A stretch of DNA of 64,000 nt from Bacteroides sp. 51. GTDB lineage: Bacteria; Bacteroidota; Bacteroidia; Bacteroidales; Bacteroidaceae. Within the stretch, counting starts at the first letter, position 1; the number at the start of each line of letters is the position of its first letter. Below the pieces are notes generated by a model that worked only from the letters and a program-made list of their open reading frames with translations, ran no database searches and was not told the DNA's origin. The position numbers were made by a program, and so were the translations under genes. The stretch is taken from the NCBI RefSeq assembly GCF_010500965.1, contig NZ_QVMI01000028.1, forward strand, positions 1 to 64,000, given 5' to 3'. This document shows, piece by piece, positions 17,362 through 25,384 of this stretch.

Positions 17362-18636
17362 ATGAAAAAGAACGTTTTATTATTCAGCCTTTTGGTTTGC
17401 CTGCTGGGAATGACAACCCTGGTCAAAGCACAACCGGCGCAGAAATTAGTACAAGTAATTATTTCCCCAGACCATGCCGACTGGAAGTATGAGCTAAAGG
17501 AGAATGTAACCTTCAAAGTTCAGGTATACAAAGACAATGTGCTTCTAAAGAACGTTGCTGTTGATTACGAACTAGGCCCCGAGTTCTTCCCTACCGAAAA
17601 GAAAGCAGATGTGGTATTAAAGAACGGCGAACTGACATTGAAGTCTTCGATGAAAGAGCCCGGTTTTCTTCGCTGCAAAGTTATGGCCAAAGTAGACGGC
17701 AGGAAGTACGAAGGCATGACTACCGTAGGTTATGCCGTAGAGAAGATACGCCCTACTACGCCCGAACCAAAAGACTTCGACACATTCTGGTCGAACGCCA
17801 TAACAGAGGCCCGGAAGATGCCACTTGATGCCAAGATGATCTTACTGGCCGAAAGGGGTAGTTCTACGCACAATGCATACGAAATCAGCTTTCAGAACGA
17901 ACGTTATGGTTCCAGAATGTACGGCATATTGACTGTCCCCAAGAAGGCGGGTAAATATCCGGCGATTCTTCGCGTACCGGGTGCGGGTATTCGTCCTTAT
18001 GGCCCCGAATTTAACGAAGATGCCATTACATTAAATATCGGTATACATGGCATTCCGGTTACATTGCCGGATGAAGTTTACAGAAATCTTGCTGCCGGAG
18101 GGCTGAATGGGTATCCGTCTATGAACATGAACAAGCGCGACAGCCATTACTACAAACGGGTATTCCTGGGATGTGTGCGCGCTGTCGATTTCATCTATTC
18201 ATTGCCCGAGTTCGATGGTCGTGTGGGAGTTACAGGCGGAAGCCAGGGAGGTGCGTTATCTATTGTTACCGCAGGACTGGACCCACGTATCAAATTCCTT
18301 GCAGCATACTACCCTGCTATGTGCGACTTTGCGGGTTATCTGAACAAACGGGCAGGCGGTTGGCCGCATTATTACCGGAATGCAACGCCTCAGCCTAACG
18401 AAGTGGAGACATTAGCTTACTTTGATGTCGTAAACTTTGCCAGTCGTGTGAAAGCACCGGGAATATTCAGTTGGGGATTCAACGATACGGTATGCCCTCC
18501 TACTTCTATGTATGCGGCATACAATGTTATTCCGGGAAATAAGGAACTGAAACTTTATCTGGATACGGGCCACTGGACGTATGCCGAACAAAGAGATTTA
18601 TTCAAGGAATGGATAGATAAACAATTGGGTAGATAA
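17362..18636 (+). CDS. Exported acetyl xylan esterase-like alpha/beta hydrolase
   Basis: A 424-residue exported hydrolase with signal peptide MKKNVLLFSLLVCLLGMTTLVKA. Residues 25-125 form an Ig-like N-terminal domain; from about 130 it matches the AXE1/cephalosporin C deacetylase family, with 'PEPKDFDTFWSNAI', the nucleophile elbow 'VGVTGGSQGGALS' (Ser294), the acid residue in 'WGFNDTVCPPTSMYAAYN' and the late 'TGHWT' His. Such esterases take acetyl groups off hemicellulose or other glycans. It lies between a GH20 and a GH2 gene, fitting deacetylation of a glycan before glycosidase attack. Length is about 100 residues above the minimal domain because of the N-terminal Ig fold. Confidence 0.85.
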   Translation: MKKNVLLFSLLVCLLGMTTLVKAQPAQKLVQVIISPDHADWKYELKENVTFKVQVYKDNVLLKNVAVDYELGPEFFPTEKKADVVLKNGELTLKSSMKEPGFLRCKVMAKVDGRKYEGMTTVGYAVEKIRPTTPEPKDFDTFWSNAITEARKMPLDAKMILLAERGSSTHNAYEISFQNERYGSRMYGILTVPKKAGKYPAILRVPGAGIRPYGPEFNEDAITLNIGIHGIPVTLPDEVYRNLAAGGLNGYPSMNMNKRDSHYYKRVFLGCVRAVDFIYSLPEFDGRVGVTGGSQGGALSIVTAGLDPRIKFLAAYYPAMCDFAGYLNKRAGGWPHYYRNATPQPNEVETLAYFDVVNFASRVKAPGIFSWGFNDTVCPPTSMYAAYNVIPGNKELKLYLDTGHWTYAEQRDLFKEWIDKQLGR

Positions 18637-18936
18637 AAACATTATTAAGTTCATTCCTTTTTGTAGGGTTTTGATGGAAAGTTAATGGTTAGCTGTAGGG
18701 GCGGTTCGCGAACCGCCCAATGCACAGAATACACAAGAAACCATTTTCGGGCGGTTCGCGAACCGCCCCTACAGCTAATCATTCATTTCCACCTCATTAT
18801 ACACTAACCTTTCAGCAAGCTTCCCTCTTTGCCCTCATCCCTGTACAATATTCCAGCCTTTTGTACGGGCTTCTGTTTCATGTTCCACAATATTTTATTT
18901 GTTTTGTGTCAGAATAGAAACAACTCAAATATAACC
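18637..18936. other. Intergenic region with REP-like doublet
   Basis: A 300-bp gap before the GH2 gene. It holds the 82-bp doublet copy C and an AT-rich leader. Translation upstream of 18937 would not give a signal peptide, so no extra coding sequence is inferred. Confidence 0.6.
18693..18774. repeat. 82-bp REP-like doublet, copy C
   Basis: Inverted relative to copy A at 6248-6329, with 29 of 30 spacer bases identical after reversal and the same 'ctgtag'/'ctacag' ends. The preceding 'tgtagggttttgatg' is also shared with the sequence just before copy A, so the mobile unit may be larger than 82 bp. Confidence 0.85.
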
Positions 18937-21804
18937 ATGAAAAGACTCATTCTTATCTTAGCCATTCTGTGTCCTTTACTTGCCTTTGCGCAACAAACCG
19001 AAACACTCTACCTGTCCGGCAAAGGGCTGGGCGATACCAAAACCTGGAAGTTTCATTGCAGCGAGGGCAGGAACAGCAGCAAATGGACCAAAATCGAAGT
19101 CCCCTCGCAATGGGAATTGCAAGGTTTCGGCGAATATTGCTACGGCAGATGGTACACCATCAAAGGAGCCAAACCACCGATGGAAACCGGCACTTACCGC
19201 ACCACATTCAACATCCCTTCTGCCTGGAAAGGAAAACAGATCACGATCATATTTGAAGGATCAATGACCGACACCGAGGTAAAGGTTAACGGACAACTAG
19301 CCGGAGAGATCCACCAGGGTGCATTCAACCGGTTCTCCTACGACATCACAGATAAGATTAAGACTGGAAAGAATGAACTGGAAGTCATAGTCAGCAAAGA
19401 ATCATCCGACCGATTGGTCAATGCAGCCGAACGCAAAGCCGACTGGTGGATATTCGGAGGCATCTACCGCCCGGTATATTTAGAAGCTAAACCACTGGTA
19501 AATATTGAACGTATTGCTGTCGACGCCAAAGCCGACGGTTCACTCTATGCCGATGTATTTACCACACCACTGGAAGAGGGATATACACTAAGTGCCAGCA
19601 TAGAGCCAGTTAAGCCTTCGGGTAAACAAAACATAAAGCAGGAAACCAGCAAACTAACAGCCGGCACCGAACACGCCGTACGTTTCCAGTGGGATAACGT
19701 AGAGGTTTGGAACACAGAGACTCCTAATCTCTACAACCTGAAAATGACGTTGCTTGATCAGAACCAAAAGCTAGTACACGTTTACAATGAACGCATCGGT
19801 TTCCGCACCGTCGAGTTCCGTGTGAAAGACGGCATCTACGTCAACGGCACCAAAGTCGTATTGAAAGGCATCAACCGTCACTCCTTCCACCCGGACGGAG
19901 GGCGCACCACGAATAAAGAGATCAGCATTATGGACGGCAAACTGATTAAAGAAATGAATATCAACGCCGTTCGCTTTCACTATGCACCAGACAAGCACTT
20001 CATGGAAGTGTGCGACTCGTTGGGCATCTTTGTTGTCAGCGAGTTAGCGGGATGGCAGAACGCTTACGGCACGGAGATCGGTACCAAACGGGTAAAGGAA
20101 CTGGTTACGCGCGATGTCAACCATCCGTCTATCATTCTTTGGAGTAACGGCAACGAAGGTGGTTTCAACTACGATCTGCTTCCGGTGTATCATCAATACG
20201 ACCCGCAGAAACGGCATATCATCCATGCCTGGGCCGACTTTGACAACCTCGACACGCACCACTACCCTACTTACCTGACGGGAGTTGCCCGTTTCACGAA
20301 TGGGTACAAGGTATTTATGCCTGCCGAATTCCAGCACGGTATGTACGATCAGGGGCATGGCGCCGGACTGGAAGATTTCTGGGCGCAATACACCGCGCAC
20401 CCTTTGTTTGCCGGTGGTTTCATGTGGGACTTCTCGGACAATGCCGTAAAGCGTACCGACAAAGGTGGTATCCTCGACTCGGACGGCTCCAACGGAACGG
20501 ACGGAATCCTGGGGCCTTACCGCCAGAAGGAGGGTAGCTACTATACCGTGCGCGATATCTGGGCGCCGATTCAGTTCGAACAGCAATACATCACTCCATC
20601 GTTTAAGGGCGAGTTTATTGTACGCAACGATTACCTGTTCTCTAACCTGAATACGTGCCGGATGGAGTACCGCGTATGTACCGCACCATCGCCGTTGAGC
20701 AAGAATAAATCCGAAGTTATTGCATCGGGAAGCGTGTCTCTGCCTGCCATTGATCCGCGCGAGGCCGGTAAGGCACGTATGCAGGTGCCGGCAAACTTCT
20801 TCGAAGGCGATATACTTGAAATCAAGGCATGGGACAGGCATAACAACGAGATTTGCACCTGGACATGGCCTATCCACTACGCGGGAGAATATACAAAGGG
20901 ACAAATAGCCAAAGCCTCCCAAAGCGGAAAGGCGCAGGTAGCGCAGTCGGGCAATCTGGTTACGCTGTCGGCCGGGGGCGTAAGCATCAGCTTCAATACC
21001 GCAAACGGGTTGATTACGGAAGTAAAGAACGATAAAGGCATTGTATCATTCAATAACGGCCCTATTCCGGTAGGTATGAAAGCCCGTTTGAAGGAGGTGA
21101 AGCACCGCCAGGAAGGTAACACCGCGGTATTTACGGCTTATTATCTGGGGGGTGTAGACTCTATCCGCTGGGAAATGTCGCCTGCGGGATTGATCAGGAT
21201 GCATGCTGTTACCCTGAACAGAGGTAGCGGCGGACAGGGCTTCGACGAGGCTATATTCGAAGATAATATCACCAACTTCGGCTTTACCTTCTCCTATCCG
21301 GAAGAAAAGGTGGAGGGCATGGAGTGGTTCGGCCGCGGTCCGTACCGCGTATGGCGCAACCGCATCCGCGGGGCAAACTATGGGGTGTGGGAGAAGGAGT
21401 ATAACAATACGATTACGGGAGCCGATTACAGCAATCTGGTGTATCCGGAGTTTAAAGGGTATCACGGTAATATGTACTGGAGCACGCTGAACACGACCGA
21501 AAGTCCATTTACGGTATACAGTGGAAGCGACGGTGTATTCATGCGCGTATTCACCCCGGAGGAACCGAAGGATAACAAGACGAACTGGAGCGCCAACCCG
21601 GAGTTCCCCGAAGGAGATATCTCATTCCTTTACGAAATACCGGGTATGCGATGCTTCAAGCCCATCTCTCAACAGGGACCAAAGAGCCAGCCTTCCAACA
21701 TCCGCATAAAGAAAGGCGACGAAGGTGTACACATGGAGCTCTGGTTCGACTTCCGGCCCCGAGGCGGGGCGGCCAGGTTTCCATGCGGAGGGGTGCCGCT
21801 GTGA
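18937..21804 (+). CDS. Exported GH2 beta-galactosidase-like enzyme
   Basis: A 955-residue exported glycosidase. I choose the ATG at 18937 because it opens with the signal peptide MKRLILILAILCPLLAFAQQ. Domains in order: sugar-binding jelly roll (about 50-185), Ig-like domain (190-290), TIM barrel (295-585) with acid/base Glu407 in 'ILWSNGNEGG' and nucleophile Glu464 in 'VFMPAEFQHG', then a beta-sandwich and the LacZ-type small-chain domain (about 690-940, 'EWFGRGPYRVWRNR'). The substrate is probably a beta-galactoside, but other GH2 activities are possible. The last residues 'RPRGGAARFPCGGVPL' are encoded by the dispersed 'tttccatgcgga' repeat, so the natural stop has been lost and the tail comes from repeat DNA. 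Confidence 0.9.
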   Translation: MKRLILILAILCPLLAFAQQTETLYLSGKGLGDTKTWKFHCSEGRNSSKWTKIEVPSQWELQGFGEYCYGRWYTIKGAKPPMETGTYRTTFNIPSAWKGKQITIIFEGSMTDTEVKVNGQLAGEIHQGAFNRFSYDITDKIKTGKNELEVIVSKESSDRLVNAAERKADWWIFGGIYRPVYLEAKPLVNIERIAVDAKADGSLYADVFTTPLEEGYTLSASIEPVKPSGKQNIKQETSKLTAGTEHAVRFQWDNVEVWNTETPNLYNLKMTLLDQNQKLVHVYNERIGFRTVEFRVKDGIYVNGTKVVLKGINRHSFHPDGGRTTNKEISIMDGKLIKEMNINAVRFHYAPDKHFMEVCDSLGIFVVSELAGWQNAYGTEIGTKRVKELVTRDVNHPSIILWSNGNEGGFNYDLLPVYHQYDPQKRHIIHAWADFDNLDTHHYPTYLTGVARFTNGYKVFMPAEFQHGMYDQGHGAGLEDFWAQYTAHPLFAGGFMWDFSDNAVKRTDKGGILDSDGSNGTDGILGPYRQKEGSYYTVRDIWAPIQFEQQYITPSFKGEFIVRNDYLFSNLNTCRMEYRVCTAPSPLSKNKSEVIASGSVSLPAIDPREAGKARMQVPANFFEGDILEIKAWDRHNNEICTWTWPIHYAGEYTKGQIAKASQSGKAQVAQSGNLVTLSAGGVSISFNTANGLITEVKNDKGIVSFNNGPIPVGMKARLKEVKHRQEGNTAVFTAYYLGGVDSIRWEMSPAGLIRMHAVTLNRGSGGQGFDEAIFEDNITNFGFTFSYPEEKVEGMEWFGRGPYRVWRNRIRGANYGVWEKEYNNTITGADYSNLVYPEFKGYHGNMYWSTLNTTESPFTVYSGSDGVFMRVFTPEEPKDNKTNWSANPEFPEGDISFLYEIPGMRCFKPISQQGPKSQPSNIRIKKGDEGVHMELWFDFRPRGGAARFPCGGVPL

Positions 21805-21825
21805 GGTTTCCATGCGGAAGGGTAA
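21762..21825. repeat. Double 'tttccatgcgga' repeat overlapping the GH2 3' end
   Basis: Two copies of 'ggtttccatgcgga' occur at 21776-21789 and 21806-21819 with 'gaggcggggcggcc' before the first. The first copy lies inside the GH2 reading frame and the stop codon falls between the copies. Elsewhere in the window the element starts exactly after a stop codon. Confidence 0.7.
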
Positions 21826-21833
21826 GATTAGGG

Positions 21834-23132
21834 CTAGAGGTAGATCTCGAACCGCGTCCAACCGCCGGCGGTATAAAGATTAAACCGGCAGTGGTGGTTC
21901 ACCAACACCTCGCGGACGAACATCAGCCCGATGCCCTGGCCGGACGGTTTGGTAGTAAAGAAAGGCGTAAACAGCTTTTCGGTAATCTCATCCGTAATGC
22001 CGGGTCCATCGTCCTGAATGGTAATGGACAAGGGAGAAACAGAAGTCTGGATACGGATCTCGCCACCCTGCCCAATAGATTCATAGGCATTCTTTATGAC
22101 GTTGACCAACACCTGCTCAAACTGAATGCCATCCACATACACCTGCCGGTCTTCGGGCGAAAGCTGCAAGGTCAGTTTGATATCCCTGCGCTGGCACTCC
22201 ATGCGGGTAAGGGCATCTACGGCGCGCGCCTGCTCGTTCAATGAGATGTAGGCAAACGCGGGTTGGGGAATCTTCACCACATGCGCCAGGTTACTGATAA
22301 ACTGCGCCAGGTGCTTGCAGCGGTCGGACGAGGCATCGACAGCCGGCAACACATCCTCCCACGCATCCTGCTCGCCCGCGTTGATAATATCCGATACCAC
22401 GTGCAACGTCGACCCGATAGCCCCGACCGAGTTGTTCACCTCGTGCGACATCATGCGGATGATCCGTTCGTACGATTCCTTTTCGATCTTCAGCAGCTCG
22501 CGCGTCAGCTCCTCGATCAGGATAAAAGGATGCTCGAAGCCCTGGTCGGTAAACGAAGACCGGGTGCAGCGATAGCTGTATCCGCCCGAGGGACGGACAA
22601 TCAACTCCACCCCCTTCTCCATCGACGCCAAAGCATCGGCCAGCTCAAGTCCGGTGTTGCCGATTCGCTGCCCCTTCACCCCCTCCACGTCCGGTATTTG
22701 CAGGAAGCGGAGTCCGGCAGCGTTGATGTCTGCAATCCGTTCGTTCGAATCGAGAATGATGATACCCTGCGGCGATGCTTCGATCAGCAAATCGAGGAAG
22801 CGGTTCTTCTCGCGAACCGACAAGCGTTCGTTGCGCAGGTTGGCCATCATACGGTTGAATACGGTAGCCATCTCGCGGGCTTCTTTGTTCTTCACCGGCC
22901 GCAGGCGGGTGGAAAAGTCCTGCTCGTTCAACAGCCTCATCCCACTGAGTATCTGTAAGTAAGGCTTAACCAATTTGGAATAAAGGAAGAAGTATAGGGC
23001 AACAGGTAAGATGAGTACCCCGGGTAGAATCCATAACGGCTTGGACTCATACCAGAAATAGACCGCCAATCCTCCCAGAAGAATGCCCGAGAGGAAAAGC
23101 AGAGTGACGCCTATAACCAGTTTCGATTTCAT
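21834..23132 (-). CDS. NtrB/NtrY-like sensor histidine kinase
   Basis: A 432-residue membrane kinase. Two membrane helices (about 5-27 and 33-54) with almost no periplasmic loop, then a HAMP-like linker (55-105), a PAS domain (110-205, 'EASPQGIIILDSNERIADINAAG'), a HisKA domain with phospho-acceptor His230 in 'RMMSHEVNNSVGAI', and a HATPase domain with 'NVIKNAYES' (N box), 'DDGPGI' (G1), 'FTPFFTTKP' and 'GQGIGLM' (G2). The short loop suggests sensing within the membrane or by the PAS domain. The partner is the NtrC-type regulator directly upstream (8-bp gap). The signal is unknown. Confidence 0.9.
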   Translation of the reverse strand: MKSKLVIGVTLLFLSGILLGGLAVYFWYESKPLWILPGVLILPVALYFFLYSKLVKPYLQILSGMRLLNEQDFSTRLRPVKNKEAREMATVFNRMMANLRNERLSVREKNRFLDLLIEASPQGIIILDSNERIADINAAGLRFLQIPDVEGVKGQRIGNTGLELADALASMEKGVELIVRPSGGYSYRCTRSSFTDQGFEHPFILIEELTRELLKIEKESYERIIRMMSHEVNNSVGAIGSTLHVVSDIINAGEQDAWEDVLPAVDASSDRCKHLAQFISNLAHVVKIPQPAFAYISLNEQARAVDALTRMECQRRDIKLTLQLSPEDRQVYVDGIQFEQVLVNVIKNAYESIGQGGEIRIQTSVSPLSITIQDDGPGITDEITEKLFTPFFTTKPSGQGIGLMFVREVLVNHHCRFNLYTAGGWTRFEIYL

Positions 23133-23140
23133 AGCCGGGG

Positions 23141-24502
23141 TTATTCGGGTAGCCTAATATCGTACTTCTCCAACCTGCGGTATAGCGTCTGCCGGGTCAG
23201 CCCCAGAGCGGCGGCGATCTTGGAATGGTTGCTTCCATACAGGGATATGGCACGCAGAATCATGTTCCGCTCTACAGTCTCGAGCGAATGCACAGAACTG
23301 CCCGTCGTATCCATCGCCAGGGGAATCTCGATGTATTGTTCCTTAAAATCCGTATCCGTAATCCTGCTCTTTCCCGAAACCAGGATGGTGCGGTCTACCA
23401 GGTTCTTCAGTTCGCGGATATTGCCCGGATAAGGCAACCGCTTCAGGTAGCCGATGGCCTCGGAAGTCACCTCAACCTCTCCCAGACGGTTCAATTCGGC
23501 CTGTCGGCGGGCGAAATGGTTCACGAGCAACGGAATATCTTCTATTCGCTCCCGCAATGCCGGAACGCGGACGGTAATGAGGTTGATGCGATAGAAGAGG
23601 TCCTCGCGGAAGGTTCCGTTTACCACCATCTCGGGCAGGTTGCGATTGGTGGCACTGATGATGCGTGTATCCACCTGCCGGGTTTTACTGTCGCCCAGCG
23701 GCTCGAAGGTCTGGTCTTGCAATACGCGCAAGAGTTTAACCTGGCACACCAGGTCCAGTTCGCCGATTTCATCGAGGAATATACTTCCTTTGTTGGCTAG
23801 TTCAAAGCGTCCCACGCGGTCGTGACTGGCATCGGTAAAGGCGCCTTTCTTATGACCGAACATCTCGCTCTCGAACAGGGATTGGGAGATACCGCCGAGG
23901 TTTACTTTAACGAAAGGCTTCCGGTTGCGGTCGCTGCTTTCGTGGATACACTCGGCAATTAGTTCCTTGCCCGTACCACTCTCTCCCGTAATCAGTACAG
24001 GGGCATTGGTGTGGGCAATGCGCGACACGGTACTCAACACCTGCCGCAGCAGCGGCGATTTGCCGATAATCTTATTGTGTATGAAGTTCGCCTCCGAACC
24101 GGAAGCATCGTTTCCTGCTCCTTTACTCTCTTCATTGCTCAGTTGAATGGCCGTAGCAATGCTGTTGAGCAGCGCCATATTGTTCCAGGGCTTGGTGATA
24201 AAATCGAACGCTCCAGCACGTATGCCCTGAACGGCCAAGCCGATGGAGCCCCAGGCCGTAATCAGGATCACGGGAACATCGGGACAGAATATCCGTACCT
24301 TGGCAAGCAGCTCAAGCCCTTCCTGTCCGGTGGTGGTATGGGTATAGTTCATATCCATCAATACCAACTCCGGACAAGTAGAGCGCACAAAGTCTATGGT
24401 TTCTTTCGGACTGGCTGCCGTTGCCACTTCATACCCTGCACGTTTCAGGACGAGGGTCAGGGAGGAGCGAACGGTAGCGTCATCATCGCAAATCAGTATC
24501 AT
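23141..24502 (-). CDS. NtrC-type sigma-54 response regulator
   Basis: A 453-residue three-domain activator. The receiver has the acidic pocket 'CDDD' (5-8), phospho-acceptor Asp50 in 'LVLMDMNY' and the conserved Lys in 'ITKPW'. The AAA+ domain has Walker A 'GESGTGKE' (173-180), Walker B 'GSIFLDEIGEL' and the arginine-finger region. The sigma-54 contact loop reads GAFTDA (220-225) in place of the textbook GAFTGA. The C-terminal Fis-type helix-turn-helix is 'NHSKIAAALGLTRQTLYRRLEKY'. It activates sigma-54 promoters after phosphorylation by the adjacent kinase. In related genomes such pairs often sit by MacB-type exporters; here a remnant of a permease 3' end lies just upstream (24572-24592). 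Confidence 0.92.
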   Translation of the reverse strand: MILICDDDATVRSSLTLVLKRAGYEVATAASPKETIDFVRSTCPELVLMDMNYTHTTTGQEGLELLAKVRIFCPDVPVILITAWGSIGLAVQGIRAGAFDFITKPWNNMALLNSIATAIQLSNEESKGAGNDASGSEANFIHNKIIGKSPLLRQVLSTVSRIAHTNAPVLITGESGTGKELIAECIHESSDRNRKPFVKVNLGGISQSLFESEMFGHKKGAFTDASHDRVGRFELANKGSIFLDEIGELDLVCQVKLLRVLQDQTFEPLGDSKTRQVDTRIISATNRNLPEMVVNGTFREDLFYRINLITVRVPALRERIEDIPLLVNHFARRQAELNRLGEVEVTSEAIGYLKRLPYPGNIRELKNLVDRTILVSGKSRITDTDFKEQYIEIPLAMDTTGSSVHSLETVERNMILRAISLYGSNHSKIAAALGLTRQTLYRRLEKYDIRLPE

Positions 24503-24544
24503 ACGGCAAAGATTATGGATAGTTTTTCGTGATCGAATATGGCT

Positions 24545-24592
24545 GCAAGATAGTAAAAATATGAATAACCGCCGCTATTCAGCGCGCAAAGT
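24545..24592 (-). repeat. Diverged copy of the permease/regulator junction
   Basis: gcaagatagtaaaaatat, then 12 unrelated bases, then ctattcagcgcgcaaagtat. The same blocks with the same 12-base spacing occur at 29351-29400, where the second block encodes the final residues TLRAE and stop of an ABC permease. Here it is only a stub; homology ends after about seven codons. Confidence 0.75.
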
Positions 24593-24952
24593 ATTGGGTG
24601 CAGAGGGAGGGGGAGTGCAGGAAAAATGGATCAAACAGAAAAGCAAGTTGGGTTGTTAGAATACTTATATTCCATCTCCTTTCTTACTACTACATAAGAT
24701 TTTCTGCGAAAAATCTGTCACATCTAACACGCCCTTCCGAAAGGTTGATGAATAGGGGATTTTTAGAATATTGTGCTTCGTACAGAAGTCTCATTCTACT
24801 ATCACAAGTAACACGGAAAACTAAAAGATGCGGGCGAATAAGATACTAATCGTGTTTGCATATGCAACCATCAATCGTTTGTTAAAAGCAAAGGTTGACT
24901 CCCGGATAGTATAGGAAAGAATATCCTTTGCAAGTTTGGTAAGTTCTGAAAG

Positions 24953-25029
24953 ACCCGGGTGTTTTGCATCAATACACCCGGGTCTTTCCGATCCTTACAC
25001 CCGGGTCTTTCGGACTGGTACACCCGGGT
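24953..25029. repeat. Four-copy 23-bp-period array, locus C
   Basis: The palindromic core acccgggt starts at 24953, 24976, 24999 and 25022, exactly 23 bp apart. Units read gaaagacccgggtgt in the first copy and acacccgggtctttc in the second and third; the fourth is mixed. Confidence 0.85.
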
Positions 25030-25117
25030 GTATTCAAGGTTAACCCATTGGCACAATGAGGCCATAGTGACTTCTTTGCGTGGTTTCCCTTATAGCAGGC
25101 TGCCGTTTGACTGATAC

Positions 25118-25336
25118 TTAGTTCTCCATAGTTAAGATGTCATTAATCAGGTCTTCCAGATCGCTCAACTCCGTAGGGCTGCTGTTGCTATGTACCTTGC
25201 CATAGCTGCGGGTGTTCGCCCCCCAGGGTTTACCCGGCACATTAGATACATTACCACTGGTAGCTATTACGCCTTCCGGCTCCATGTGCATCACCTCTAT
25301 AGCCGGGGCGATGTAACTTTGTTTTTCTTTCTTCAG
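25118..25336 (-). CDS. Small protein downstream of the GLUG lipoprotein
   Basis: A protein of about 72 residues from the Met at 25336 (or 79 from 25354). It opens with 'KKEKQSYIAPAIEVMHMEPEGVIATSGNVSN', a pattern (YxxPxIEVxxxExEGVxAxSG) recurrent in short Bacteroidales proteins, followed by a Gly/Pro/Asn-rich stretch and an acidic end 'ELSDLEDLINDILTMEN'. No signal peptide or membrane span is seen. It starts about 45 bp after the stop of the GLUG-repeat lipoprotein and is probably in the same transcript. I do not know its function; the conserved N-terminal block ending in SG looks like a leader or sorting region, but that is only an impression. Confidence 0.6.
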   Translation of the reverse strand: MKKEKQSYIAPAIEVMHMEPEGVIATSGNVSNVPGKPWGANTRSYGKVHSNSSPTELSDLEDLINDILTMEN

Positions 25337-25384
25337 CATTGTATTATTATATTTCATTAGATCAAAGTTGTTATTCTCTGCGGG

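Larger units (their letters stand above)
24503..25117. other. Intergenic region with duplicated junction and four-copy array
   Basis: No gene is supported. Two structures are visible: a segment (24545-24592) homologous to the region around 29351-29400, including the last codons of an ABC permease, and the 23-bp-period array at 24953-25029. Confidence 0.6.

Noticed and set aside
21651-22958. Plus-strand frames over the sensor kinase
   Set aside because: They are antisense to intact HisKA and HATPase motifs and lack recognisable features.
24953-25029. CRISPR array
   Set aside because: Only four short units, alternate orientation, no 20-40 bp spacers and no cas genes; the same holds for the other three arrays.
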